A stretch of 64,000 bases of DNA, taken from NCBI RefSeq assembly GCF_015752045.1, contig NZ_JADOUS010000002.1, forward strand, positions 434,001 to 498,000, read 5' to 3'. Shown piece by piece: positions 25,265 through 33,858 of this stretch (positions are counted from its first letter, which is position 1; every line of letters begins with the position of its first letter). Position numbers and translations under genes: made by a program. The stretch is from Arthrobacter_D sp015752045. Its GTDB lineage: Bacteria; Actinomycetota; Actinomycetes; Actinomycetales; Micrococcaceae. The notes beneath the pieces are model-generated. The model did no database searches, was not told the origin of the DNA, and saw nothing but the letters and a program-made list of their open reading frames with translations.

Positions 25265-26677
25265 ATGCGATTCGGGGACATGCTGCGCGAAGCGCGCAAC
25301 GCCGCGGGGCTGACGGAAGCGGAACTGGGGGACGGGGTCTACTCAACCCACTTCGTCACCCTGCTCGAGCGCGGTCTGCGCCAGCCCACGCCGGAGATGG
25401 TGCAGCACCTCGCTGCGCGGCTCGGCATGGACGCCCGGACCCTCGGCTGGTGGGTGGAACAGCCGGCCATCGACGACCAGCCGGGCCTGACCACCGCCAT
25501 GTTCGCCGCGAACTATGCGCGTGATATGCATGACCACGCCCTGGCGGCATGCGAGGCGGAGCACGCCGCGAACATCGCCCACGAGCAGAGAAATGCTCCG
25601 GCCTGGTGGGATATGTCCATGCTCCAGGCCCAATCACTGATCGGCCTTCGCCGGCTCGACGAGGCGGAGAACGTCCTGCTGTCCATGGACAGGTCGTCAC
25701 TGATGGCCGCCACACCCGAGCTGCAATCCGTCGTCCAGGGGCGGCTGTCCACCATCGCCCGGAACACGGGACGGCTGGCGGAAGCCGTGGAGCTCGCGCG
25801 CCGGTCGATGGAGCTCGCCGCTGAGCTCCCGGATCATGCGCCGTCCCGCCTGCAGGCCGCCTTCATCCTGATCGCCGCGCTCTCCGTCAAAGGCGAGCTG
25901 GAGGAGGCGTGGGAGGTGGCGACGAGCCTGGACATCGTGGACGGAGCATCCCCCGCTCCGTCCCTCCTGATCGCCCGCGGGGCCTGGGCGATCGGCAACA
26001 TCGCCTTCCGCCGTGGGGACGTCGAGGTCGGCGAGAAGTACTACGCGCTCGCGGGCGAGCTGCTGCTGCCGCAGGCGGACGTGCAGACCTGGACCGAGTT
26101 CCACTGCGCCAGCGCCGGCTACAAGTTGGTCCTGGGGTTCGTGGACGACTCGGTCCGAGCCTCGCTCGCCAACGCGGAGCTCGGGCTCCAGATCGTGGGC
26201 ACCGAGACCCAAAGGCTGGAACTCGCGCTTGCCCAGGCCCGGTTCGCCCTCCTCACCGGAAGCCTCGATATGGCGGAACAGCTCCTCAAGCGGCTGATCG
26301 ACCAGCGCGATCTGCTCGACTTCGAGTCCGAGACGGGGCTCGAGGAAAGCCTCGGACTGTACTACGCGGCACGTCGGGCCCCCCGGCAGGCCGCCCACCA
26401 CCTGACCGCTGCGGCGCGGCTGCACTCCGAGGCCGGCGCCGACGAGAAAGCACGCGAACTCCTGGACCAGATCCGGGCCCCTCTCCGGCTGACCGGCACG
26501 CCCCACCGGCACCATCGCTACCGGGCTGACGTCATCTGCCCTCAGACCGTCGACACTCCTGCCGTGTGGTCCTACCATGGCAGGAGCGCGAATGCCCTTG
26601 GGCATCAGGGCCGCGCTCGTCGGAGAGCGGCCCACCCGCCGCTTCTCGGTGCTGGGGCCGGTCACAGCGTCTCGTGA
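25265..26677 (+). CDS. XRE helix-turn-helix regulator with TPR-like C-terminal region
   Basis: A protein of 470 aa. The N-terminal HTH (residues 1-60) reads FGDMLREARNAAGLTEAELG, then YSTHFVTLLERGLRQPT. The long C-terminal part (about 75-420) is alpha-helical with TPR-like helix pairs (ALAACEAEHAANIAHEQ, LDEAENVLLSM, GRLAEAVELARRSMELA). This layout resembles peptide- or ligand-sensing regulators with TPR receptors. The ATG at 25265 is preceded by GGGGGA at 8 bases; an ATG 9 bases upstream is the alternative. The stop overlaps a possible ATG of the secreted protein gene (TGATG, 26675-26679), which suggests it controls or is co-expressed with that gene. Confidence 0.8.
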   Translation: MRFGDMLREARNAAGLTEAELGDGVYSTHFVTLLERGLRQPTPEMVQHLAARLGMDARTLGWWVEQPAIDDQPGLTTAMFAANYARDMHDHALAACEAEHAANIAHEQRNAPAWWDMSMLQAQSLIGLRRLDEAENVLLSMDRSSLMAATPELQSVVQGRLSTIARNTGRLAEAVELARRSMELAAELPDHAPSRLQAAFILIAALSVKGELEEAWEVATSLDIVDGASPAPSLLIARGAWAIGNIAFRRGDVEVGEKYYALAGELLLPQADVQTWTEFHCASAGYKLVLGFVDDSVRASLANAELGLQIVGTETQRLELALAQARFALLTGSLDMAEQLLKRLIDQRDLLDFESETGLEESLGLYYAARRAPRQAAHHLTAAARLHSEAGADEKARELLDQIRAPLRLTGTPHRHHRYRADVICPQTVDTPAVWSYHGRSANALGHQGRARRRAAHPPLLGAGAGHSVS

Positions 26678-26703
26678 TGAAACGCACCCCAAGGATATTC
26701 ATC

Positions 26704-27900
26704 ATGCAGAGGAACAGCACGCCCATCGTGGCGGCGGCACTTGCCGTCGCCCTCCTGTCCACCGCCGGAGCCGCCACAGCGGCCCCCTCGGTGACCATCT
26801 CCTCCCACCGCAGCGGGTCCGTGACGGCCGGCGACACGACAGAGCTCGCCACCGGACTCGTCGGCCCCCTCCGCGTAGGGATCGGCCGCGGCAACACCGC
26901 CTACGTGTCCCAGAACTTCGCGGGCAAACTCACCAGCGTGGACCGCAGCGGAACCGCGACCACGCTCCTCGACCGCCCGGGCATCGAGATCGGCGGCGTG
27001 TCCACCAACAAGGGCGACGTCTACTTCACCGAGAGTGCGGGCGGCCCGATGAGCCCCGATGTTCCGTTCGTCGCGAATGTCAGCGTCCTCGAGAAGGGCA
27101 CACCCCGGGTGATCACCGATCTCGCCGCGCTCGAGACGGAGACCAACTTCGACGCCGACAACGAGTACGGCTTCCAGGACCTCCCCGCTGACTGCACGGA
27201 CCAGCTCACGAAACAGGTGCCCGCGGACGTGCTTCCCTTCCTGCTCCCGCGTGGCGGTGAGGTCTACTCGCACCCCTACGCGACCGCGGTGTCCCACTCC
27301 GGGCGCTACGTGTACGTCGCCGATGCCGGGGCCAACGTCATCTGGACGGTGGACACGCGGCGCGAGACGGTCGACGCGACGGTTCTCGAACCCGTGCCCA
27401 CGCCCGTCACGCCGGCGCTCCTCGCCTCCCTCAAGGCACAGCAGGGCATCGACCTGCCGGCATGTGTCCTCGGCCTGACCTACAACTCCGAGCCCGTCCC
27501 CACGGACATCGAGTTCGGTCCGGACGGTCTGCTGTATCTGACGTCGCTGCCCGGGGTGCCGGAGGATCCGACGCTCGGGTCGGTGCGCAGTTTCGATCCC
27601 GCGTCGGGTGACGTCGAGCTCGTCGTCTCCGGTCTGACCTCGCCCACCGGGCTGGCCTTCGACCGTGCCGGCAACCTGTTCGTCGCCGAGCTCTTCGCCA
27701 ACAGGATCTCGGTCATCGCCGCGGGGACCGAGGAGGCGGTGCCCTTCCGTGAGGTCACCCAGCCCGCGGACGTCGAGGTCGACGGCAAATACCTGTACGC
27801 GACCACCAACGCGGTACCGGGCGAGCCCGAGGCCGGGGCTCCTGCTCCCGCGCCGCAGGGCACGCTGGAACGCACCCGCCTGGACTACGACAAGCGATAG
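26704..27900 (+). CDS. Secreted ScyD/ScyE-family beta-propeller protein
   Basis: A protein of 398 aa. Signal peptide: short basic start, hydrophobic core AAALAVALLSTAGA and a cut near TAAPS (about residue 27). The rest reads as an NHL/SMP-30-like six-bladed propeller: TGLVGPLRVGIGRGNTAYVS, SGRYVYVADAGANVIWTVD, PTDIEFGPDGLLYLTSLPG and PTGLAFDRAGNLFVAELF are blade motifs. It fits the ScyD/ScyE family, whose members outside cyanobacteria are not characterised. AAGGA lies 8 bases before the ATG at 26704; an ATG at 26677 overlapping the upstream stop would add 9 residues. It has a strong terminator. Confidence 0.82.
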   Translation: MQRNSTPIVAAALAVALLSTAGAATAAPSVTISSHRSGSVTAGDTTELATGLVGPLRVGIGRGNTAYVSQNFAGKLTSVDRSGTATTLLDRPGIEIGGVSTNKGDVYFTESAGGPMSPDVPFVANVSVLEKGTPRVITDLAALETETNFDADNEYGFQDLPADCTDQLTKQVPADVLPFLLPRGGEVYSHPYATAVSHSGRYVYVADAGANVIWTVDTRRETVDATVLEPVPTPVTPALLASLKAQQGIDLPACVLGLTYNSEPVPTDIEFGPDGLLYLTSLPGVPEDPTLGSVRSFDPASGDVELVVSGLTSPTGLAFDRAGNLFVAELFANRISVIAAGTEEAVPFREVTQPADVEVDGKYLYATTNAVPGEPEAGAPAPAPQGTLERTRLDYDKR

Positions 27901-27908
27901 GGAGCACG

Positions 27909-27941
27909 ACGACGCCGCGTCCCGACGGGATGCGGCGTCGT
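27909..27941 (+). terminator. Hairpin terminator of the ScyD-like gene
   Basis: A 10-base stem ACGACGCCGC/GCGGCGTCGT with a further internal CCC/GGG pairing, 8 bases after the stop and followed by TCTGTGC. It may also serve the converging channel gene. Confidence 0.75.
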
Positions 27942-27980
27942 TCTGTGCGCGGCCGCGTCGTCGGAGGAGGCCTGCCCGGC

Positions 27981-28529
27981 TCAGCCGTTGTCGGCCGCGG
28001 GAGCAGTGACGGGGTCGGCGGTCCCCGGTGCCGGATCGGAGCCGCGGAGGAAGAACGCGCCCAGCGAGCCCGCGAGCGTCGCGAAGACGGCCACCGAGTA
28101 CACCGCGAGCAGGACCTGCAGGATGCGTGCGAAGGCGGTCGTCGGGGTGAGGCCCGTACCGGTGATCGTCGCCATCGCGGCCTCGAACAGGGCGTCGGCG
28201 TACGAGTCGTGCGTGCCGGTGGCGTGCAGCAGCTGGCTGGAGGCCAGGACGACGACGGCGGTGACCGCCGCGAGCCAGCCGATGCGGCTGGACAGCAACC
28301 GGCCGGCGGACCGCGACCCCCCGGACGCCCGCGGAGACGATCCCCCCGAATCGGGCGAAGCGGGCGAGCCGCAGGAAGCGCAGCGCCTGCAGGGCGCGGA
28401 AGAACCGCAGGAAGGGCACGAGGAGGAAGACCACCTGCCACCAGTTCTTCGTCCAGAACGCCCTGCTGAATCCGGCGATGGAGGCGCGCAGCAGGAATTC
28501 GTCGTCGTCGTCGTCGTCGTCGCGCTCAT
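27981..28529 (-). pseudogene. Potassium-channel-like gene with a frameshift in a G run
   Basis: Two frames together give a short channel-like protein. The first frame encodes EFLLRASIAGFSRAFW, VVFLLVPFLRFFRALQAL and RFLRLARFARFGGIVSAGVR, the latter resembling an Arg-rich S4 segment. At a run of six G (28317-28322, minus strand) coding passes to the other frame: SRSAGRLLSSRIGW, a membrane helix, EAAMATITGTGLTP (pore-like segment) and a final helix AVYSVAVFATLAGSLGAFFL. A single extra G explains the shift. The only ATG (28529) is in the second frame, so translation from it gives a Ser/Cys-rich nonsense N-terminus before re-entering the true frame; a GTG at 28434 in the first frame is the other start. 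Sequencing error is possible. Confidence 0.65.
28501..28521. repeat. Trinucleotide repeat (GTC)7
   Basis: Seven tandem GTC units near the 5' end of the channel-like gene. In the frame of the channel segment they encode poly-Asp; in the ATG frame, poly-Thr. Unit slippage would not alter the frame. Confidence 0.9.
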
Positions 28530-28599
28530 CGCGTCCGTCCCGGGTAGCCGGGGATCCCCGGCGCTACCGGTCGTGCTGATCGACATGCGCCGGTGGCCG

Positions 28600-29130
28600 T
28601 CAGTGCTGCGGCCGGAAGCGTCGGATGCTGTACACGATGAAGAGGGCCGCGAGCACGCCGGACAGGGCAAGGCCCGGACCGACGCTCCAGCCACCCGGGA
28701 TCCACCACGTCGCGCTCAGGGGCCACCACCCCGGAGCCGGGGGCTGCACGCCCCACAGGACCCCGAGCAGGACGAGACCGAGGGCGCCCGAGAAGCTGAA
28801 GACGATGTTCGGCGTGGTCTTCACGCCCTGCGCGGCCCCCGCGAAGGCCTTCTCCTTGACCGGACGCAGCCACCGTCGCGCCCAGTCGTACTGCTGGGCG
28901 AGGACGGCGAGTCCCGCGACGAGCGCGAGCAGGCCCGGCCCCGGCAGGACGAGGGCGGCGAGTCCTATCAGCACGAGCAGCCATCCGACCACGAGGCCGA
29001 GGACGCGACGGGCGCCCTGCGGCCTGCTCCGTCCGGCCGACGTCGAGCCGTTCGACCGCCGCCGATGGCCGGGTCGGTGGCCGGGTCGGTGGCCGGGTCG
29101 GTGAGTAGGGAGGTGGCTAGTTCGATGCAT
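28600..29130 (-). CDS. PGPGW-family membrane protein
   Basis: A protein of 176 aa with four predicted helices. The hallmark segment LGLVVGWLLVLIGLAALVLPGPGLLALVAGLAVLA has the PGPG(W/L) turn between helices 1 and 2 (quoted in part: LVLPGPGLL). QQYDWARRWLRPVKEKA follows. The family is found in actinobacteria and is of unknown function. The N-terminus has a His/Arg/Pro-Gly repeat (HRPG)n encoded by three 12-base repeats. Just upstream on the minus strand, TACTGAATAATTCGG runs into the ATG at 29130, suggesting a leaderless transcript. It is divergent from the gene at 29310. Confidence 0.82.
   Translation of the reverse strand: MHRTSHLPTHRPGHRPGHRPGHRRRSNGSTSAGRSRPQGARRVLGLVVGWLLVLIGLAALVLPGPGLLALVAGLAVLAQQYDWARRWLRPVKEKAFAGAAQGVKTTPNIVFSFSGALGLVLLGVLWGVQPPAPGWWPLSATWWIPGGWSVGPGLALSGVLAALFIVYSIRRFRPQH
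29067..29102. repeat. 12-base tandem repeat, 3 copies
   Basis: Three exact copies of GGCCGGGTCGGT encode HRPG repeats (minus strand) in the cytoplasmic N-terminus of the PGPGW protein. The unit is a multiple of 3, so length changes keep the frame. Confidence 0.9.
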
Positions 29131-29309
29131 CCGAATTATTCAGTAGGCTTCGCATTCCTCTATGATGGACACCGATCGATGCCGGAGGCAAGGACCTCGG
29201 CCGCGCACGCCGGGCTTGCCACACCGCCCGGCACGTGGCCGGCAGGATGCCCCGACCGGCAGGACCACATACTCCCCGCGCAGCGCGGGTTCCCAGAAGG
29301 AGATTCATC

Positions 29310-29570
29310 GTGATCGGATTCATCATCGCCGGCCTCATCATCGGCGCACTCGCTCGACTCATCAAGCCCGGCAAGCAGAACCTCGGCCTGGTCGCCACGC
29401 TTCTGCTGGGGATCGTCGGGTCGCTCATCGGCGGCACCATCGCGAGCTTCCTCGGCACCGGGCAGGTCATGGAACTGAACGTGATCGGCTTCATCGTCTC
29501 TGTCGTCGTGGCAGTGCTGCTGATCGGCGTCGCCGAGAGCCTCTCGGGCCGCCGTCGCGTCACCCGCTGA
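29310..29570 (+). CDS. GlsB/YeaQ/YmgE family membrane protein
   Basis: A protein of 86 aa with three helices, matching the transglycosylase-associated small membrane proteins in length. IGFIIAGLIIGALARLIKPG is the signature first helix and loop, then LLLGIVGSLIGGTIASFLG and IGFIVSVVVAVLLIGVAE. These proteins are often stress-induced; their activity is not established. GAAGGAG lies 8 bases before the GTG at 29310, which fixes the start against an earlier open frame. A TATGAT box at 29161 is a possible promoter. Confidence 0.88.
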   Translation: MIGFIIAGLIIGALARLIKPGKQNLGLVATLLLGIVGSLIGGTIASFLGTGQVMELNVIGFIVSVVVAVLLIGVAESLSGRRRVTR

Positions 29571-29692
29571 TTCTTCCCGGCACGCCTTCGCCCGGCCGAT
29601 CGTTACCCCAGTACCCATGCCTACGGTACGTCCAGCTTGCGGGTGTAGCGTAGATGTCAGATGGGGCACAGATTCGTTCGGAAGGCTCAATC

Positions 29693-30886
29693 ATGAACAA
29701 GAACTGGCGCTGGCTCCCCGCCGGCATCGTCCCGGTCGTCATCGTCACCGCCGCGGTGAGCGGTTCCGCGGTCGCCGAAGCGCAACCGCAGCTCCCCGCG
29801 AAGACCGCCCAGGAGCTGCTCGAGTTCGTAGCCACCGGCGCTGATGACGCCTATTCCGGCACCGTCGAGCAGTCCTCGAACCTCGGCCTCCCCGACATCA
29901 GCATGGCCACCCCTCCGGGTGCCACGTCCAGCTCGGACCCCACCTCCACCGCGCTCGAGCTCCTCACCGCCGACCACACCGCCCAGGTCTACGTCGACGG
30001 GCCGGACCGGGCACGCGTCCAGGTCCTCGACCAGCTGGCCCAGCGCGATGTCGTCGTCAACCAGGACGACGTGTGGTTCTACGACTCGAGCGCCAACGAG
30101 GCCGTACACGCCGTCGTGCCCGACCGCGAGTCCGCGAAGGCCGAGCTCGAGGCGAAGCTGCAGGAGAAGGCCGCCGACTACCCCGAACTGCAGGACATCC
30201 CCCGCACCCCCGCGGAGCTTGCCGAGGTGTTCCTCGCGACGATCGACCCGACCACCGAGGTGACCGTCGACGGCACGAGTCGCGTCGCCGGCCGCAGCGC
30301 CTACGAGCTGCTGCTGACCCCCGAGGATGCCACGACCCTGATCGGTTCCATCGCCGTCTCCGTGGACTCCGAGACCGGCGTCCCGCTCAGCGTCACCGTG
30401 CAGGCCAAGGGCCAGGAGGACGCCGCGTTCAAGGCGGGCTTCAGCGCCGTCGACTTCAGCACCCCCGACGCCGGCATCTTCGAGTTCACACCGCCCGCTG
30501 ACGCCACCGTCACCGAGGCACCCACGGCCGACGACGCCAGGGCCCACATGGAGGCGAAGGACGAGCCCGTCGCAACCGATGAGCCCGTGGTCATCGGCGA
30601 AGGCTGGAGCGCCATCGTGGAACTGCCCGCCGGCACCGCCGCGAAGCTCGGGTTCACCCCGGGCAGCGGTGAGGCCGCCGGGATGGGCGACATCATGGAC
30701 ATCAAGCCCGGCATGGACCCCCAGGAGGTCGCGGGAGCCCAGGCGATGCTGGACCAGGCCCTCACCGAGGTCGACGGCGGCAGCGCCCTGCAGACCTCAC
30801 TGGTCTCGGTGCTCGTCACCGATGACGGCCGCATCCTCGCGGGCGCCGTCGGCGTGGACCAGCTCGTCGCCGCAGCCCAGCGGTGA
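29693..30886 (+). CDS. Secreted LolA-like (DUF2092-type) protein
   Basis: A protein of 397 aa. The N-terminus MNKNWRWLPAGIVPVVIVTA leads into a signal peptide with a cut near AVAEAQ (about residue 30); no lipobox Cys is seen. The rest forms the half-barrel of LolA/RseB-like proteins: ELLEFVATGADDAYSGTVEQ is the typical first strand, ARVQVLDQLAQRDVVVN and VWFYDSSANEAVHAVV the next ones, and VAGRSAYELLLTPED the later strand. Such proteins bind lipids or sense envelope stress. The ATG at 29693 has GGAAGG about 8 bases upstream. The ABC ATPase starts 47 bases after it, so the three genes probably form an export or envelope module. Confidence 0.8.
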   Translation: MNKNWRWLPAGIVPVVIVTAAVSGSAVAEAQPQLPAKTAQELLEFVATGADDAYSGTVEQSSNLGLPDISMATPPGATSSSDPTSTALELLTADHTAQVYVDGPDRARVQVLDQLAQRDVVVNQDDVWFYDSSANEAVHAVVPDRESAKAELEAKLQEKAADYPELQDIPRTPAELAEVFLATIDPTTEVTVDGTSRVAGRSAYELLLTPEDATTLIGSIAVSVDSETGVPLSVTVQAKGQEDAAFKAGFSAVDFSTPDAGIFEFTPPADATVTEAPTADDARAHMEAKDEPVATDEPVVIGEGWSAIVELPAGTAAKLGFTPGSGEAAGMGDIMDIKPGMDPQEVAGAQAMLDQALTEVDGGSALQTSLVSVLVTDDGRILAGAVGVDQLVAAAQR

Positions 30887-30932
30887 TCGGCAGGCAGCCT
30901 GCGGACCCCGCACAGCCGGTGAAGGTCCGCGG

Positions 30933-31880
30933 GTGAGCGCTGGCGGGTTCGCGATCGAGACGCGCGGACTGACCAAGGTGTTCGGCCGCCAGAAAGCCGT
31001 GAACGACGTCGACCTCGCCGTCCCCCGCGGCACGGTGTTCGGCTTCCTCGGCCCCAACGGGTCCGGGAAGACCACCACCATCCGCGTGCTGCTGGGGCTC
31101 GCCGCGGCGTCCAGCGGCGAGATCCGACTGCTCGACGGCGACATGCCGAAGGATGCGCGCACCGTCCTGCCGCGCGTCGGAGCCCTGGTCGAGGGCCCCG
31201 CCATCTACCCGTTCCTCTCCGGGCGGGCGAACCTCCAGCGGTTCGACGCCGCGGATCGCCACACCTCCCCTGCCACCCGGGACCGGCGCGTGGACGCCGC
31301 GCTCGAGCGCGTGGGCCTCAGCCATGCGGCGAAGAAGCGGGCACACGCCTACTCGCTCGGCATGAAGCAGCGCCTCGGCATCGCCAACGCACTGCTCGCC
31401 CCGCGCGACCTGCTGATCCTCGACGAACCCACCAACGGCCTCGACCCGCAGGGCACCCGCGAGGTCCGCAGCCTCATCCGGTCCCTGTCCGAGGACGGCA
31501 CCACCATCTTCGTCTCCAGCCACCTGCTCGCGGAGGTGGAACAGATGTGCACGATGATCGCGGTCATGAGCGCGGGGAGGCTCGTGGCCCAGGGCTCCCT
31601 GGACGAACTCCGGGCCGGGGGCACCGTCCGGGTCCGCGTCACCACGCCGGATGTGGCCGACGCCCGCCACGTCCTCGCCGGCCTCGGCCTGCGCCCGGAA
31701 CCGCACGGGCGCGACGACGTCATCGCCGCAGAACTGGCCGTCCCCGGGCTCCTGCCGGAGGCTGTCAACGCCGCCCTGGTCCGCGCGGACGTGCGGGTCC
31801 GCGGCTTCGAGGCCAGCGGCGCTTCGCTCGAGGACCGCTTCGTCGCACTCACCGGAGAGGGGTTCGACGTTGCCGGCTGA
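30933..31880 (+). CDS. ABC transporter ATP-binding protein (exporter/bacitracin type)
   Basis: A protein of 315 aa. Walker A is GPNGSGKTTT (about residues 36-45), the signature YSLGMKQRLGIANAL, Walker B LLILDEPTNGLDP, and the switch His lies in VSSHLLAEVEQM. The sequence after about 220 is the C-terminal domain common in CcmA/BcrA-type ATPases that work with short permeases. The GTG at 30933 begins at the domain; no strong ribosome site is visible. The permease gene overlaps its 3' end by 11 bases. Confidence 0.9.
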   Translation: MSAGGFAIETRGLTKVFGRQKAVNDVDLAVPRGTVFGFLGPNGSGKTTTIRVLLGLAAASSGEIRLLDGDMPKDARTVLPRVGALVEGPAIYPFLSGRANLQRFDAADRHTSPATRDRRVDAALERVGLSHAAKKRAHAYSLGMKQRLGIANALLAPRDLLILDEPTNGLDPQGTREVRSLIRSLSEDGTTIFVSSHLLAEVEQMCTMIAVMSAGRLVAQGSLDELRAGGTVRVRVTTPDVADARHVLAGLGLRPEPHGRDDVIAAELAVPGLLPEAVNAALVRADVRVRGFEASGASLEDRFVALTGEGFDVAG

Positions 31881-32733
31881 ATCCGCAGTCACCCGACCAC
31901 CGCGCACGGGAGGCGGCCTCGGCCTGTCCCTCGTCCTGTCCGAGATCACCGTGCTGTTCCGGCGGCTCCGCACCTGGGCGATGATCGGCGCACTGGCGCT
32001 GATCCCCATCCTCATCGCCGTCGTCGTCCGGGTCTCCTCCGACGGCTCGGCCAGCGGACGCGGCCCGGCATTCCTCGACAGCATCACCCAGAACGGCCTG
32101 TTCGTCTCGCTCACCGCGCTGACCGTGGCCATCCCGCTGTTCCTGCCGCTGACCATCGGCGTCGTCGCGGGAGACACGATCGCCGGGGAGGCGAACCTCG
32201 GCACGCTCCGGTACCTGCTCGTCGCTCCCGCCGGGCGCCTCCGGCTGCTGCTCGTGAAGTATGCCGGGGCGGCCCTGTTCTGCCTCGTCGCCACCCTGAC
32301 GGTGGTGGTCACCGGTGCGATCATCGGGGCGCTGCTGTTCCCCGTGGGCCCGGTGACACTCCTGTCGGGGGACACCGTGGGCATCACCGGCTACTTCGGA
32401 CGGCTGCTGCTGCTCGCGCTGTACGTGACCGTGTCGCTCATGGGGCTCAGCGCCATCGGGCTGTTCATCTCGACGCTGACCACCATCCCCGTCGGGGCCA
32501 TGGCCGCGACGGCCGCGCTGGCCGCCGTCGCGCAGATCCTCGGTGCACTCCCCCAGCTCGAATGGCTGCACCCCTGGCTGTTCACCAACTACTGGCTGGG
32601 ATTCGCCGACTTCCTGCGGCAGCCGATCGTCTGGAACAGCTTCCTCGACAACGCCCTGCTGCAGCTCGGCTATATCGCCGTGTTCGGGAGCCTCGCCTAC
32701 GGGCGGTTCAGCACGAAGGACATCCTGAGCTGA
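31870..32733 (+). CDS. ABC transporter permease (ABC-2 type)
   Basis: A protein of 287 aa with six predicted helices, from MIGALALIPILIAVVVRV near residue 40 to a final one near LGYIAVFGSLAYG. VVAGDTIAGEANLGTLRYLL is the conserved loop of NatB/BcrB-like ABC-2 permeases. The start is probably the TTG at 31870, inside the ATPase gene, with GGAGAGGGG about 8 bases upstream; no ATG or GTG lies before the first helix. It works with the ATPase at 30933; substrate unknown. Confidence 0.82.
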   Translation: MPAESAVTRPPRTGGGLGLSLVLSEITVLFRRLRTWAMIGALALIPILIAVVVRVSSDGSASGRGPAFLDSITQNGLFVSLTALTVAIPLFLPLTIGVVAGDTIAGEANLGTLRYLLVAPAGRLRLLLVKYAGAALFCLVATLTVVVTGAIIGALLFPVGPVTLLSGDTVGITGYFGRLLLLALYVTVSLMGLSAIGLFISTLTTIPVGAMAATAALAAVAQILGALPQLEWLHPWLFTNYWLGFADFLRQPIVWNSFLDNALLQLGYIAVFGSLAYGRFSTKDILS

Positions 32734-32761
32734 CCCCGGGTCCTCGAATGGCCCTGCCGAC

Positions 32762-32780
32762 TTAGTTTAGGCTACCCTTG
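32762..32780. promoter_or_regulatory. IdeR/DtxR iron box
   Basis: TTAGTTTAGGCTACCCTTG matches the consensus TTAGGTTAGGCTAACCTAA at 15 of 19 positions and lies 56 bases before the ferric iron binding-protein gene. IdeR with Fe2+ should repress the operon at 32836-39228 when iron is sufficient. Confidence 0.82.
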
Positions 32781-32835
32781 CTTATGAGGGCTGAGCTCTC
32801 CAGACGACTTCCCCCCTGCCTGAGATGAGACCCGG

Positions 32836-33858
32836 ATGCACCCGCGCCCCCTGACGAAGACCCTCGTCGGTCTGACCGCCCTGACCTCGATCCTCACGGG
32901 CTGCAGCGCCATCGGCGGCGAATCGGCCGACCTCCAGATCTACTCGGCGCGGCACTACGATCTCGAGGGCGCCTTCGGGCAGTTCACCGACGAGACGGGC
33001 ATCACCGTCGAATTCATCACCGGCGACGACGCCGAACTCCTCGAGCGCCTCAAGGCCGAGGGCGACGACACCCCGGCGGACGTCTTCATGACGGTCGACG
33101 CCGGCAACCTCTGGAACGGTGCACGCCAGGGCGAACTCGCCGCGACCGAGTCCCCGGTCCTCGACGAGGCCGTCCCCGAGGACCTGCGCGACGCCGAGGG
33201 CCGCTGGTACGGGCTCGCCCTGCGCGCCCGCACCGTCACGTACAACCCGGACGCCGTGGACCCCGCCGAGTTCGATGCGACCGAGACCTACGCGGGCCTC
33301 GCCGACCCGAAGTGGAAGGGCCGCCTGTGCATGCGGGACGCCACCTCCGCCTACACGCAGTCCCTCGTGGCCAGCCTGATCGACCTCCACGGCCGGGAGC
33401 GCGCCCTCGAGATCGTCGAGGGCTGGGTGGCCAACGACGTCGACATCCTCAGCAACGACATCCTGCTGCTCGAAGCCATCGACGCCGGGACGTGCGACGT
33501 CGGCATCAACAACCACTACTACCTGGCCCGGACCCTCGAGGAGAACCCCGACCTCAACGTGGACCTGTTCTGGGCGAGCCAGGAGGGCGCCGGGACGCAC
33601 GTGAACATCTCCGGCGCGGGCGTGGTCGAGGGCTCCGACAATCCGGAGGACGCGCAGAAGCTCATCGAGTGGCTCGCCACCGACGGGCAGAACGCCTTCG
33701 TCGACGCCAACCACGAGTTCCCCGTCAACCCGACCGTCGAGCCCGAGCCGGTCATCGCCGCGTTCGGCGAGTTCAAGCGCATGCCGCTCAACGCCGAGGC
33801 CTACGGGACGCTCAACGCCGACGCCGTCGACCTGCTCGCCGAGGCCGGATACAAGTGA
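32836..33858 (+). CDS. fbpA: Ferric iron ABC transporter substrate-binding lipoprotein
   Basis: A protein of 340 aa of the FbpA/FutA family of extracytoplasmic Fe(III)-binding proteins. A lipobox LTGC (about residues 20-23) anchors it to the membrane. LQIYSARHYDLEG is the family start. EGRWYGLALRARTVTYNPD and DVGINNHYYLARTL contain the conserved Tyr residues that ligate iron in these proteins. It delivers iron to the permease at 33855. The IdeR box upstream supports the iron role. Gene order and overlaps make a single fbpA-fbpB-fbpC operon. Confidence 0.92.
   Translation: MHPRPLTKTLVGLTALTSILTGCSAIGGESADLQIYSARHYDLEGAFGQFTDETGITVEFITGDDAELLERLKAEGDDTPADVFMTVDAGNLWNGARQGELAATESPVLDEAVPEDLRDAEGRWYGLALRARTVTYNPDAVDPAEFDATETYAGLADPKWKGRLCMRDATSAYTQSLVASLIDLHGRERALEIVEGWVANDVDILSNDILLLEAIDAGTCDVGINNHYYLARTLEENPDLNVDLFWASQEGAGTHVNISGAGVVEGSDNPEDAQKLIEWLATDGQNAFVDANHEFPVNPTVEPEPVIAAFGEFKRMPLNAEAYGTLNADAVDLLAEAGYK

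Noticed and set aside
28501..28521. (GTC)7 as a phase-variation switch
   Set aside because: The unit is 3 bases, so slippage does not change frame; the G run at 28317 is the better candidate.
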